From the NCBI GenBank assembly GCA_013397795.1, contig VZTJ01000546.1, positions 538,723 to 602,722 of the forward strand: DNA of 64,000 nucleotides, given 5' to 3'. Shown in pieces: positions 28,321 to 42,500 of this stretch. Each line of letters opens with the position of its first letter. The first letter of the stretch is position 1. A program made the translations under genes and the position numbers. Under the pieces are notes generated by a model. The model was not told the DNA's origin. It ran no database searches and saw only the letters and a program-made list of their open reading frames with translations. The DNA comes from Orthonyx spaldingii (lineage: Eukaryota; Chordata; Aves; Passeriformes; Orthonychidae).

Positions 28321-31300
28321 AGAACTACAGCTGGAGATTAACAAATTTGAAGATATTGTCAGTGCTCTATTCATCATGGTATCATTACAGGGAAATCAGA
28401 AAATTAATCTTTAGCGAACAAGGAGCAAATGAATTTGCTCTATCTCTCAGTCTGTCTAAATCCTTTCTCCATGACAATTGAGTAGCTCTATTAGTATTTA
28501 GGATTTCCATCCACCCCCTCACCTACCACCACCACCCTTCCCAGTGCTTGTATGGAAAGAATTTTGCTCAAAGAACAGCATAGCTCTCAGTAAAAAGTAA
28601 AAGTGAAAGAAATTGGCTCTAACAGGACAAGTTTCCATTAAGCTCATTCTACACCACTACTCAATGTGTTTTACAAATCAGACAGGTGATTTTATCTACA
28701 AGACTTTCAGAATGCAGCCTAGATTGTGCTCATGTGTAAATCGAAACAAGAAAAAACTCACAAGTCATCTCAACCCAAGGAGAATCAATCTCTTCCAGAA
28801 TCAATGAGGTCTCTACAAAGGCAATTGTTTTACAACAATCAGAGAACCAATAAAATTCAGAGAAAGTTCCTTCTGGCATATGTGTCTAATAAACACAGCT
28901 CTCATATACGTTAAGGTGGCTGAGGTTGTTCATACAACCTTCACCTGAGCAATTACTCCGTTACTGTTTATCTTTTAGTTGTTGTGTTTGGCTATCAGCA
29001 GGGTTTATTTTATTTCAGGTTTAAATTAAAAAAAAAAAAAAAATTTCCAAAACAAAAAGACAAATATAACACAGTCACTATTCAATCCATAGTGATTTCT
29101 GCAGTGTTTCTAGCAAAGCATGCATTTGTAACAGTGACCTGAACTATCTCACTGAGCCCAGAGGAGAAAGGTCACCTTCTTATTGAGAGAGTTGCATCAA
29201 ATTAAAATCACCCTGCACCCTGCTGTTGGAGCCATTTGGAGAGACTGCAGATGGTGAGCTACTACAGCAAAGAAAAGAGGAATAATTCCAAAATGTAGTC
29301 CAAAACTCTTTTAGCACAAAAAGCCTATCCTTAATCCCTTGCATAGTTTGATTTAATTTGAGCATAACATGGTCTGACTTTTCAATTACCTTTTAAAATT
29401 AATTTTCTTCCCATTTCTAACACTTTAATTTCCACAGCGGACAAACTTAGAAGGAACAGTGTAACCTATACAAGCATTAGCATCACCCAGCTTTTTTAAT
29501 CTGTGGAGTCTGGAACAGTTAACTCAGAGTAACAGTTTGTTTCGCAGTGGTCTGGAAATGACACTGTGCAGAAAGTTTCACAGCTCATCAGTTTTAGAAC
29601 ATTTTCTAAACAAGTGCTTGTAATTTAAGATCAATTTTAATCTAACTCATGCATGTTTTCTAATGAAGTCGAATAGTAATTTAAAAGATATTTTTAATTC
29701 CCAGTTAGGAAACCAGTAGCAAATCTAAAAACTCTTAACACATTTCCAACAGTTCTTTCTTTAGTGCTTTTGGCTTAACACCAAAGGCAGATTTTTATTT
29801 ATCTTCAAAACACTGTTGTGTCTGAAAGTGATGTGTCACAAACGGAAGAAAGATAATTTTAGTTGGATGTGTAAATCAGTTTGATTTTTGCAAATTTATA
29901 GCATTTGGAGAATACATTTGGAAATTATGCATAGCACTTTTTAATAGACTGTATTTATTAACAGCACACTTCTGAGTGAAACTGGCATTTATTCCTGTTT
30001 CAATTTGACACCTATTATTTGCCAGTTGTATTTTAGCCTGTCCATACTCATATCTTGAGTTAGCACACTGCAACCAAATTGTCAGCATGCAAAATTCAGT
30101 GCAATGTTGTCCTAGTTTTAACACAGTTGGAGAACAGATATAACAAATGACTCAGGAATATTCTGAGTAGTGGTAAACAGAAGATAACTACTAGTGTGTG
30201 AACAAAGCCATTATTTCCCCGTTCCCCTATAACTTGATTTAAAAATTAAAACTGAGTAATTATGATATGACTCTTTTGTCAATGTCATGAGACATGGCGT
30301 TAAGACAATGGCAGGCATTTCTCAAAAACCATTTTTTTCTTCTCAGTTTATGTTCAAAACAACTATATACTTGAGTTCTCAGTTCTGGAGTTTATGAATA
30401 CCTATGGAAGTCACTAGTGCTTGTTTACATGGGTAAAGGGGCCACAAAGCCTATACCTCTGTCTTTTAGAGCATTCCCTGCAAAGTACTCATCCCCTTTA
30501 ACACCCACGTGTGAAGAGATGTTGAGGCTCTGTTATAAATGGGTTCCTGAACAAAGCAGATCTGTGACATGGCTTAAACAGCCACATCTGTTGCAGGGAT
30601 TAAAATCACCCTGCAGAAGCAGTCACACAACATTTGGCTGTGAAAAGCTGAGTAACATCCAGAGAAAGCCCCTGAGATGTTGAAAAATGGAGTGGTGGTG
30701 CTTGTGAGACAGTGGGGTTTGAGTTGCTCTGTGTGCTGCCCAGCCTTAAATTAGGAGCTGATATAAGTTTCAGAAAGGAGTTATGGCCATTTCCTCTTTC
30801 TATTCCCCAAGGCAAGGGTTCTGTTGGAACATGTAACTTGCATATTTGAGCAGAGGAGCAAAGATTGCCAGAGCTTTGTGTTTGACCTTCTAGCATGTCA
30901 AGTTGAAGAATAGATGTAAGAAAATAGGAAAAGGCTAAAAAGCAACTGTTAAAGGATGCAAGTTTAAAAAAAAATCTGATGGACCTGGGTAAAAATGGCA
31001 GTCTTTGCCCCTTAGGCCTGTGCCTCCAGACTAACCTAGCAGAGCTAGTGAAGAAAAGTTACAAGGAAGAGATGTGCTAATAGGCATTGCCCTACAAGAG
31101 TTATGATCAATTAAATCCAACACGTCATTTACCTGGTTTCAAGTTACCATACCAATCCCAAGTGTGAAGGATTTCCCATTAACTTGGGTTCACAAACTTT
31201 TCAAGAGACTGGAGGATCTGTTGCAATGGATTGTTAATTCAGCCCTGTGGAATCAACTAGATATGTGTAATTCTTCCTTTCAAACATGTCCTTACAAACT

Positions 31301-34300
31301 GGGCATTCCTTCTTCTATTTGCCTCCTTGCTGCTGCCAGAGTCATAAAAGGCAAGAGTTGGCAACATGGAAGAGAAGAGCAAATTTGGTGCATTTGTTTT
31401 CATCACTTTTTTCTGTGCAAGCATAACAGATTAGATTTTGACATGTAATCTCATGGAAAGAGAAGTTTAAGATTCAGTTACAACTAAAGTCTAGCATGCT
31501 TTCAGAAGCCCTGAAGTTTACATCAGTCTTAAACAATACTTGGAAAAGCACCTGATGAAGAAACCATGATGTGTCTATTCTTATCAAAACATAAAGATAA
31601 GGCAGGGAGAAAGAAGACTTTGCTACAAAACTCCACAGAGTAAAAGAGCATCTAAAACTATATACAAGTCTTTTGTTCTTTATGTAGCTCGTACTAACCC
31701 AAAATCATTCTGTATCCTGGGAATGACCCAGACTGGCACTGTGATGTGGTCAGAAAGAAACCAATCCACCAATCAAAAGAGAAAGCAGAGGTTTGCACAA
31801 CCATTGAAACTTTCACTTCATGGCAAATTCTTCATATGTCTAAAGGATCAGTGCTCTGTTTATCTTCATCACTGCACACATGATAGGCCTTTACCTTGGA
31901 CACAAGGCCCCCATCACTTATTCTTGCTATTGTTGCAATTCTCTCTCAAAAGACTGATATGAACAGGAATACAGGGAGTTTGTCTCAGGCTTACAGGCTA
32001 AGGCTTGCTTTAATCTGTGTCATATCACAACAGGTTCCCAGGGACCATTCAAGCACTGGTAGGCTGAATGAGTGGGCTGCAGACGTCTCCATGCCCTTCC
32101 TCATGTCTGATCATGAGCTGAGCTGCAAACTCCAAAGGTATTCCCAGAACATGGCAGTGATTTTGACAAACTGGCTCAAATCCTAAAAGGCCAGTTCAGA
32201 TCTGACTGGGTCATTATTAATTTATTAAGTAACAGAGAGTATGCCAGAAGTGTTGGTGGGTGCTGAAGCAGGGCTCCATGTCCTGTTGTTCCTGTTAAAA
32301 TTCCCTGTGGCAGGGTGAAACTCTAACAAGACCCACTGGCCAAGCCCCAGGCCAGCCCTGCTGCATGGCAGTGTTTGCCCTGTCCCCACTGGCCTGCTGA
32401 GCATCTGGGTCATGCCCTAGGCATTGGTAGGGAGTATTTTTAAAAGAAGAGTTATATTACTTACATATTAAACAACAACAACTCACATTTTCTCTAGCTG
32501 CTAGTAATTTTGATTGGGAAAAATAGCTGACCCTCTTACTCCTTGCATAATTAAAGAATCACACTGTTCTTCCTGTGGTTTTTCTTGCTTATGATTTTCC
32601 ATGGCAATCCATTAAGTGTTACAGTTTTAACAGGGCCCTAAAACACCAAATTTAATCAACACTACTTCTCACATATCAACATTTGTGCTCAGAAAACTGT
32701 ACCTTAAATAGTGGCTTTAGTGAATTATCCGACCTTTCCCTCTCAAGTCTGCACTTTCTAATTGCAACTTTCCTTCCTTTGGTATAAAATATTGGCAAGG
32801 TCAAACCCTGCCATAGCACCTGCAAATTTCGTCAAATGGCTCACAGAACTGACCATGTACAAACCATGGTCAAAACATGGCTTGTAGTTGTACAAACCAT
32901 GACTGCAAATGTGTTTGGATTATCTCTATATTTGGTATTCATGAGGTTTACAGTTCTAGCTTGTAGCCAGGAAAATTGCTTTGATTTTTTGTAAGTCTCA
33001 GAGCAGAAGGCAAATAAAAAATATAATATGTTTACTACCACACACAGTTCTTTAAACTCCTGCTACATTTCCCCTGACAATTCCTTTTCCATCAATCTTC
33101 CTGCCCTTGGATATCTCCCTGACATTTTCTGCCATGGCAGCAAAGGACATCTTATGGTAGACATAATTTAAAATTAATTCTACTAAAGAACGTTTGTTTC
33201 TTCTCTTAAAAGCAACTGGACTCCATTTCTGTGTCTGAGGGAAACAATCAACATGAATAAATCATCTTCATGTTCAACACATCATTATTTTGTGGCACAG
33301 TGGGTAGATATGGCTAACTGGAATACATTCAAGTGCCCATCCCATTCTGCAGCAGTTAGAGAATATATATAAGATCTGTAACATTACTGGTTTGCTCCTG
33401 GAGTTTGAGCATAACTGAAATCTTTGGAAACAATTCCAGTCCTACCAATGGATCTGACCAGTCTTCAAGAGTGTAAACAACCACTGGCATCCTCAGCATG
33501 TATAAGTGCTCTTGGTCTCCTTCTCTGAAAATTGATTGAGGCACAGAGATAAAAAGCAAACTCCAGTCTCACTGGCTGGTGCTTTACTCACTGCACCTTA
33601 GATCTGTGTCATACCCTGTCCTCATCTGCCCTCTGCATCCCCAGCCCTCGGGGACGCTTCTCTCCAGGCATTTCATCAGGAAGACCACAAAATCTCATTG
33701 GAGGTTTTCAGTTTTTCTTCTTACACTATGATTAAGTGTCTCTCCTCTCATTTTCAGGTAGTTCAATTTTGGCTGGACAAAGGTTTTTTAAACATAAAGC
33801 CTACCACAGGAGCCTGTAACACTATTTTTCTTCCTAAAAAAAGCCCTGCATAGACAGTTTCATCTAGGGGAAGATTCTTTTACTTTGATTAAGAATATTG
33901 AAATCCCCCTTTCTTTTTTTCTCTTTCATTTTGTGTCTTCATACTATATTTTAAATACCTGACCTGAATTTCAGTAGGATGCTGGCATGGTTCTGGGGCT
34001 CCCTGAGGAACAAGGGGGTATTTCAATCCTGGCCCATCACTGGCTTCTGGAATACTAATATATTTTGCTGTGTGTATTCCAGTCCATTTGATAATTATCA
34101 CCACATTATGACATGAAAAATGCAGGACATAATGCAGAGTACAGCTGGCACATTTGCACTTAAGAAAATATAATTTATACTAGAGTCAAACTCACACCCT
34201 GTTGGAATTTTAGCAGCTTTTCCATCATGAAAAGACTTTAATAGCATTTTTCTATTGGTTCATTTTGTCTCTCCATGACATATGTGAGTAAAGAAATCAT

Positions 34301-36350
34301 GTTTTAGTAAATGAGTGCTGGTTTAAAAGATAGTAGGGGGAAGCTGTTGTCTTGTTTAAGTTTACAGTTTGGAAAGGCTTCAATAAATACAGTACAGCAA
34401 GTGCTGAAGCAAAATAGATTAAAGAGGAAGCCTTGTCTCCATAGAACACAGAACTACATTTACAGATGTATGTTCACACAGTACTAACAACTGGGTAACT
34501 GCAACAGTCTGTTCAGTACCATCCCTGATACAATTTGCTCCCTTTGAAGCTTAAAGTCTCAATAAATGATGCAGAAGAAAAGATTGTCTCCTGCAGACAA
34601 TGATCAGTATTTTGGCCTAGTCAGGCAGCAAAGGAAGATTTCTCTGAAGCTGTAAGAGCAGATGGGTGAGAAGTGTGTTTGTCCTGGATGCAGAGCGAAA
34701 AGTGCAGGTAAATGTAGCTGTGTACACTGACTGCTCTCACTGCCACCAGAGCAGGCAAACTGCAAGCTGCCTGGTTTTTCTCCTCTAAAGAGTTTCAAGG
34801 AGTCTGCACCAGAAAGAGTCCACAAAGGTCTGTTACTCTGGCAGCTCCGTGAAGCAGACTTAGAGGACATGCCTGGAGGGCAGCAGGCCATGCTATCAGC
34901 ACTGCCACATGTCCCACTGCCAGGTGCAAAGGACAGCCAGGAATTCCCCACAAATTCAAATCCTGAACAGCCAGAGAAGATTCTGAGAATCAGCCTTCAG
35001 GGATAAGCAAAAATGCTGAGTTTTGAAAGGTAAGGGAGAAAGAAGTAGTGAGGATCAAGGGCAGGAGAAGGCATTGGAAGGACAATGCAACCTGGAACTT
35101 GACCATTTAAAAAATAGTTAATTGTTAAAAGAAGTGAGACTGCAAAAACCTGTGCAGTGAAGATTCAGGAAGAGCAGAGGAATGGGCTGTAAAAAGCATT
35201 CTCAGAAATGTGGAAGCAAAAGCATGGGAAGACCTGAGAAAAACTTGAAAATTTGTTCCTAGTCTGAAGTAATTTCTTTTAGTGTGATATGTGACACCAC
35301 TGAACACTGACAGGACGGAGACAATCAAACACCTTTTTTTTAATAATATCTCCCTTCTGTGCTACAGCTGTCTTGCAGTGGGAAGCACTTGAGCAAGACA
35401 AACCAACATGCACAGGTCACTTCACAGCAGAGCAAAAGAACTCACAGTGCCTCATGCCCTGGTAGGCTGCTGTGTGCACTCGAGCTCCCCAGCCCGGAGC
35501 TCGCACACTCTGCTGCACTGCAGCCAGTTTGCTCCTTTAGAATTGGTATAACCCAAGTCTGAGAAATGTGAGCCTTTAGAGGTACCTGCACACCTTCAAA
35601 TCCAGAAGGCTTGTCATCTTCCCACTGATCTGTTGTACAGGCAACTTACTGTACTTCATAGAACTGATCTGGAGGAGCTGAAAAAGCTATTTGTTGTCAT
35701 AGAAACAGCAGGACTTTGTGCTACTGTGCTGGCTGATATGTGAGGGTATTATTGTTTGGCCTTTTTCCAGGTAACCAGATTGAGAAACGCTAAAAAGCTT
35801 TTTAAAAAAGCTCCTGAAATTTTGCCAAATAATCAGACCTACAGTTCTCACAAAGACATTCAAATATTTACTAATTGTTGTGGAAAAATCTGAAAATTCC
35901 TGGGTAGGGGAAACACTGTTGAAAAAACTCTGTTCTTGACCCCAGAAAACAAACAAGCAATGGTTATCTTGTAAGGCTGCAGAAAATGTCCAAAAATCTG
36001 AAATCAGTTATGAAGAAGCAATTAAAACTACAGCCATTGTCTTCAGTTCCCCCCACTTGCTGAGGCTGGTATTTTGAAAGCCTATAGTTAGAGTGGTAAT
36101 TTAGGTCAATCCTGCAGAAGCAGCTATCCCAAGGGTTTACCAGCTGCCAAAGAGCTGGTACTGACCCCACTGCCAGGGCAGGTAAGGGGTTTGTGACTTT
36201 TCCTTTACTTTCTGTTCTTTGCTGCTGGAGAGTGACAGTGCCAGTAAATCACTGAACTGACTGCTGGGAGTGACCAAACCTCCTGGCACTGCAGGTAAAC
36301 AGCTGTGCTCCCCTGGTAGCTCCGAGGAAGACAGGTTTACACCCAAATTA
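28321..36350. other. Gene-poor AT-rich sequence
   Basis: Short ORFs only (115 codons at most), none recognisable. It includes a poly-A run at about 29028-29042 and a short direct repeat of TGTACAAACCATG at 32856-32868 and 32889-32901 (33-base spacing). Confidence 0.6.
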
Positions 36351-36552
36351 CAGAGTCACAGAAGCATTTAGGTTGGAAAAGTACTTTAAGGTCATTGAGT
36401 CCAACCTTTGACTGATCACCACCTTGTCAGCTAAACCCTAAGTGCCACATCCAGTGGTTTCTTTAAAACCTCTGGGGACAGTGACTTCCCCACCTTCCTG
36501 GGCTCCCTGTTCCAATGATCAATTGCCCTTTCCATGAAGAAGTTCATCCTCA
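36351..36552 (-). mobile_element. CR1 LINE 3' fragment, older and 5'-truncated
   Basis: The sequence starts 'cagagtcacagaagcattta', then GGTTGGAAAAGTACTTTAAGG, 'cattgagtccaacc', 'ctaagtgccacatcc', 'cctctggggacagtgactt' and 'gggctccctgttccaat', ending near 'ccatgaagaagttcatcct'. These are the ordered blocks of a CR1 3' end read in reverse complement, with many substitutions and small deletions. The terminal octamer repeat is reduced to a single degenerate copy. It is only about 200 bases long, as expected for the heavy 5' truncation usual in CR1. Confidence 0.92.
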
Positions 36553-39500
36553 TTCACTGGCCACAGAAATACAAGGCATGTGTCTTAGATACTGTTTACT
36601 TTAGACAAAAGGAGTCCTTTTACCAGAATATCTTTTTTTGTTGTTGTTTGTCTTACAGTATTTCTTAAAACATCTTTATCCTCCTTGCAGAACAGTATTT
36701 CTTGGTTATGACAGAATGGAAAGGTAAATTTCAGGGTGCTGCTAGTTCATAGAAAAAGTGAAACTTTTACCAATTTGGCTTGGCAAATGAGTGCATATAT
36801 CTAGGATAGGTAATACAAATATTTAGCTGTATGCTGGGCACAGGTGGGAGATAGAAAAAGCAGTTTAGATGATAAAGGTCTTAATCCATTTGCATAGAAA
36901 CTTCCCATTCTTATCTCAACAGTCCAATTTTCTCTCCATCTGTTCCAAACAGTTTGAAACCCTGTCCCATTTAGCACAGAAATCACCACCCCCTTGCTGT
37001 AAGCCATAAAAAAAATTATCCAAATGGCCTTACATGTCCTGTGTGGAGGAAAAAAATAGCCCTGTGACTTGCAAGCAGCCTGTCTCTGTCATGCAGCTAT
37101 GACATCATCTGACATCTGAGTTAACATCCAGCTGGTCTATTGCCCCATAAAAATATTCTCCATTTTTCTTAGTGAAGTAATCTGCTTCTATTACAGAATA
37201 TATCTTACTCTTCTCCCACTGCCACAGAAGCAGTCAGAATGCCTTAGGATTTGCAAATATGCAATTACTAAACTTTCAGCTCTCTCAGGCTGTGAAACTG
37301 GATGGATGTGACACTAAATTGAGCCATGAAAAAAATAAAGGAAAATGGCTGGAGGAGCAATTCAGGTGGGAGTGCTTTTCTTAGATTTAATTTCTAATTT
37401 TTTGTTGGGCAACAGCCTAGGGCTGCAGCCAGCCAAACAGCCTCCTCCTATGCCAGCTCCAGCATGCATCCTCTATTCCAGCTTCCTTTTACAGGTTTAG
37501 TCCCTTTATATTCAACTCTGTTGCCAGCTACAGGAGCAATTTAATGTGATGCAGAAGGGCATAATCTTTTGGGAAAAGATAAGCATGTGAAAGACAAAAT
37601 TGTCAGTAAAGGGCTAATAATTGACACTGTAAACTGAAACAGAACTGCAACATAAATAAAAATAAAAAGAAGCTGCCATTTTCTAGATTCTCCTTCCTTC
37701 ATTGGCTATTCAGACTGTTGCCACATGTTAGAGCTCAAGAAAAGAAAGGAACTGAGAAGCCTGTGGTGTTTTTATTTTTGACCTAACCATAGAACACAGA
37801 GGCTTTTAGCCTACACTCCTCTTCAACAGCAATTCTGTGTGACCATCAGCTGTGGAAAACCCAGCCCAAGCACTTTTCCTTTCCCTCCATGTGCTGAATA
37901 AGTACTTTTTAAAGGCAAAGAGACTGTGACTAGATATGGCAGTTTTTTCCAAGAGAGAAGAGGTCATGACCTTCAAAGCCCATGAGTCTGGGTCATATAC
38001 TTGATCATCAAAATAATCCACTTGTTGTCAAAGCCTGGGATTATGCAAGCAGGGGAGTGTTGGTTGTTCTGCTGCATCTGTAGTTATTCACACAGGCTGC
38101 AGCCCTGCACTGGGTGGCACCACAACACCGACGTCTGTCACTGCAATTTGTAGCCATTCTAGTGCTATAAATAGTAACAGCATCCTGCAGACAAACACAG
38201 CAAAGCCCAGTTGGTTTTGGAATTATCCCTCGTTTACCGATATTTATAACAACAGGTGTTAACTGACATGATACACTTTTGCTTTGCAGAAAGTCACAGA
38301 AGTGTTTTACTGTAATGAAATATGGTTTGATCTGGAGTCCCTGGACATCACTTGGAGACATGGAATGCAGTGAAAATACAACCATATTGCATATAAACAT
38401 TTAAAGAGCTGTAGGTCAAGTATCTTCTTCTTGTGATACACTTACCTTAGTTAGCTAAAACCTGTCAGAAAATTCAGGTCTATTTCAAAAACACAAAATA
38501 ATCACCTGGGCATTCTGATACTGACTTAGGTCCCAGAAATCATAGGACATGTTCCCTGCTGGACATATAAAGCAAACTACAGTGACATAGTAAAATCATA
38601 GTGCTCCCATGGTATGCATTTGTGCCTCACATGAATATGAAAAAACAGCAAATTTGTTCATATGAACACTGCTTCAGAGTATTTTATCCAAGCTAAAAGC
38701 AAACTCTTAGCATTTGCATGACAGGAAAATGAAGATGGTCTGGATACAAGAGACATGGAGTCAGACTGAGACATAAGCACCAGGTACCACTGGCTGAAGT
38801 GAACCTCTGAAATGTCTCTGCATGACAATTGCAGGTTGGTGAAATTACTGCAGCTACAAATTTTCCTTCTGTCATGTCCTTTCCTTGGCTGGGGAATCAG
38901 TTTTCTGCAGAAAGCAAATTAATTTCACATCAAGAGTGACATCCTTCCACTCTCCCAGAAGGCACAGATTCTATGTTGGCCTGTAATAGGATCATTCTGG
39001 TGAGATATTGAGAAGGCAGGTCAGGTAAGTTGCTCATAACTCACCAAACTGAAATCTGCAGGTCCAGAGATTGCTCAGATTGTGCTTCAGGAAGGAAGTA
39101 ATGGGTGTCCAAGTGAGAAGCATATGCTGTGCCTGGGTCATGGGATGAGTGCTGCAGTACCAGCTGGAAGAAATCTGGCAGGAAACTCGAGGATAATCAG
39201 AATCTGCAGCTAAGGAAAAATAAAGAGTAGACTTTGAACAATAGAGAACACTGAGAGTAGATGCAATTTCCCCACCCTTACGTATCATTTATATAATACT
39301 AGAAAATTACTAACCAAAGAGGGGAAAACTGGAAAGAAAACAGCTGATGTCATGAGATTAAGGTTAAAAAAAGGTTGGAAAATAAATTATGCTAAAGCAT
39401 CAACTGAATAGCTGATGTTGCAAATTTTTGCTCATTTGTCCTTGCTTTTATATAAAAAGCTTGTTTTGATTTTATTTCATCTTCTTTTCACAGATCCATA

Positions 39501-42500
39501 ACCTATTGCTGCAATATATAAAACTTGCTGTTCCAGTTTTCACAGTGGAACTTTCCTTTTTCAAATACTAGAGAGGTTGGAAAAGGTGTGTTTATCTGCC
39601 CTCTGCTGGAAATACAGCACTGTCAGCACCGGCAAAAAATGGTTCCCTCTCCACACAGATCAGCTTCATGATGGATTCAGCAGTTACACACCACACGGGT
39701 TGGATTTTGTTTAATGAACCTAGGCAAAACAAACTTTGTGTTAGTTGTTCAGTATTGACTTCACTCTTCTATATAAATTCTAGGATCCAAAAACTGGAGT
39801 AAATAAAAAGTATCTCTGTGGCAATCAAGGAAATTGTGCTTTACAAAACTGTTTTAAGTGGAAGTTGAATTATACTGTTAGAAATGGAACTGGTAAAATT
39901 TGGCTTGCCATATTCACAGATACTAGCCACCCCTAGGATAGTGAGGAAGAAAAGGACCTCCCAAAACACTGAACACATCCAGCCCCGTTACTACACTTAC
40001 CCTTCTTCTGAAGTCATTCCTCCCCATAATAGACATTATCAGAAAATGTTACTTTTCCTTAAGAATTTGCTTCTATTCCTTGACTTCAATTCATGACTTA
40101 GCTTTTTTTTTTTAATATTTTTTCAGCAGTTTTGCAATAACTTAATAGTTAAAATAATAGCAGTCATAAGAGAGAAGATTTTCTTGCAATCTTGCAGTGT
40201 TACTCCTTTTTTCAAGCCAGGTCCAGCTGTGCTTTCTGTTAGGCCAGCATCTTAACCCAGAATTTTAGCTAGGATAGGAAAAAGCACAATCAGTTAAAGC
40301 TGACAGAAACAACCCACTAATTAACATGCAGATTGTATTCTAAAAATCACACTGCTTCTTTTGCCTGCTCTGCATTTAGCTCATCTCCTCCTATAAGCTG
40401 ATTCAGACCAGCCAAACCTCAAAGAACCCAGATGTTTTTCCAAAAACAACCTTTGGGATTATAAGGCATACATGCGGCATTGCTCCTTGTGCTGCACTCT
40501 ATATGCATTTGACATTAATTCAGTTGGTCTATATGTGGTAGCAGATCTTCAGCATTCACATGGTGTAGATTTTCATCATGAAAAATGGAAAAATACTGCA
40601 CTGGCCATCGTGCAGCACTGCCGGGCTTGGCTCCACCTAGTGAAAGACTTCACCCTTTGGGCTTTTTTTCTTACTATATGAAAATTACATCATATTCAAA
40701 ACTAACACAAGTATCTCCTAATTTTCTTTCTCTACATGATGTTTTGATCTTGCTAGTCTTATATCTATAAAAGAAATTACTTATAATTTGCTTTCCTCAA
40801 AGTAACATTTCACACACACAACCCCATGAAGTTGTGACTGAATTGCATCCTATGGACTTCACTTTCATAAAAAAACTTACACTGCAGAAACATAGGTTGG
40901 TAAAGACATTTAAATAAAACATTAGCCTGTCCTCTTCTACCTTTCATGATGTTATTGTAAATGAATTTTTTATCAGTTCCTACCCCAGATACATCCCCCT
41001 TTTAAACATACACTTATCACATACTGTTAAAAGCATTTATAAAAGGGGAATTTAAACACAGTGCCAAAGCTTCTCCTTAGCAGCCCTCTAATTCACATTT
41101 ATCTCTGCTATCAGCTTCAACCATGATGCTCTTCCTTTTTACAAGCTTCTAGATGAGTATTTGAGCTGTGCTTTGGATTACAGTCCATTTCTGCCTTCGG
41201 AGCTCGCTGAAAGGGATTCTGTATTAAACAGGAGCTTTTCAGAGCTGCAAAGAGCAGTTGGGAATCCATCTACCTCATATTTTAGAAAGTTCTTCCTAAT
41301 ATTTTATGTGTATCAAAACATGCAAGTATTTTTAAAAGCCAGCCAGCTACACTGCTACAAAGTTTGGTCCTGTTCTCTATGAAGCTCTCGTATACATAAA
41401 TGGAGAGGAAGAGGTCAATGATTCATAATACATAAATTAAAAATGACAAAAGACACAGGTAACCCTGCTTAGCAACTGTCTTTCCATTCTAAACTCTCCT
41501 GTTGCTTCTCATTGCCAGATTTTAGACATTTTGCCTTCATTTACCACTGAGCTGTCTGCATCAGACTAAGGGTTTTTGTTGGGGAGAGAGGAAGAAGAAA
41601 AAAAAAGAAAAACCCAACCAACTAAAAAAAACCCAAAACAAAACAACAACCAAAACACCAAACCAAAACAACAACAACCAAAAAAAAGCACAAGGAATAT
41701 CAAAATCACCTACTTCTCATCACTGCAAATTTATCTCTTTCACTGGGAAGTTCTAACATGTCTACCATTGAAATGGGTCCAGCTGAGGAATATAGTTTTG
41801 TTGGACCTTGTCACCACCAAAACCTCACTAAATCCTTCCAAAATCTTCACCAATGCTAATTCATTAAAAATGTGATGGACTTCAGTGGTTGAATTTCCTG
41901 AGGAGTCTCTCCCACAAAACACATTCCTGGACTTCACACCAGGCAATGAAGCCAGAAAAACACCAGCTACAGACAAGGCTGCAACACCCAGGATGGCACT
42001 TCCCAGGAGTCATTTGTCAAAGTCAAGGTTCCCCTGGGGTACAAGGGGTACTCGGGGCTTTCTGACTTGTGGGAGTGCTTGGCTTCACAACTGTAACATT
42101 ACATTCAGGTAGCCTTTATGAAATAATTACATGATAACAGTATAAGACATATGAAAACATAGGTGCATTTTGCAAAAGCATTCCATATTGTCATTATATT
42201 CTCTACCAGGCCAACTTCCACTGTAAAGCTTTAAAGTCTTGCCATAAAAATGAACACTAACAAAATTAAATATTTCAGGTTAACAACTGTTTCAAAGCAG
42301 CCAGGGTGAGGTCCAGCAGACAATTTGGGGTCCAGTGCAAGTTTATTCTTTAGAACAAAGATGTGAAATACTTACTAAGACTGTTTATTATTGCAGTACA
42401 TCTCTAAGCCAAGAATGTCTGGGCCAATGAAATTACATAAACACATAGCAACAGGCATCCAACTTCTGACCTGATTATTTTTGGAACAAGGTGATCATCT

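Noticed and set aside
32856..32901. Direct repeat of TGTACAAACCATG
   Set aside because: Only two copies of 13 bases with no further periodicity; too short to call a tandem array or an insertion-site duplication.
36170..36190. Consensus donor CAG|GTAAGG (similar ones near 18596 and 39026)
   Set aside because: Isolated donor-like words without a paired acceptor or coding frame are expected by chance in 64 kb.
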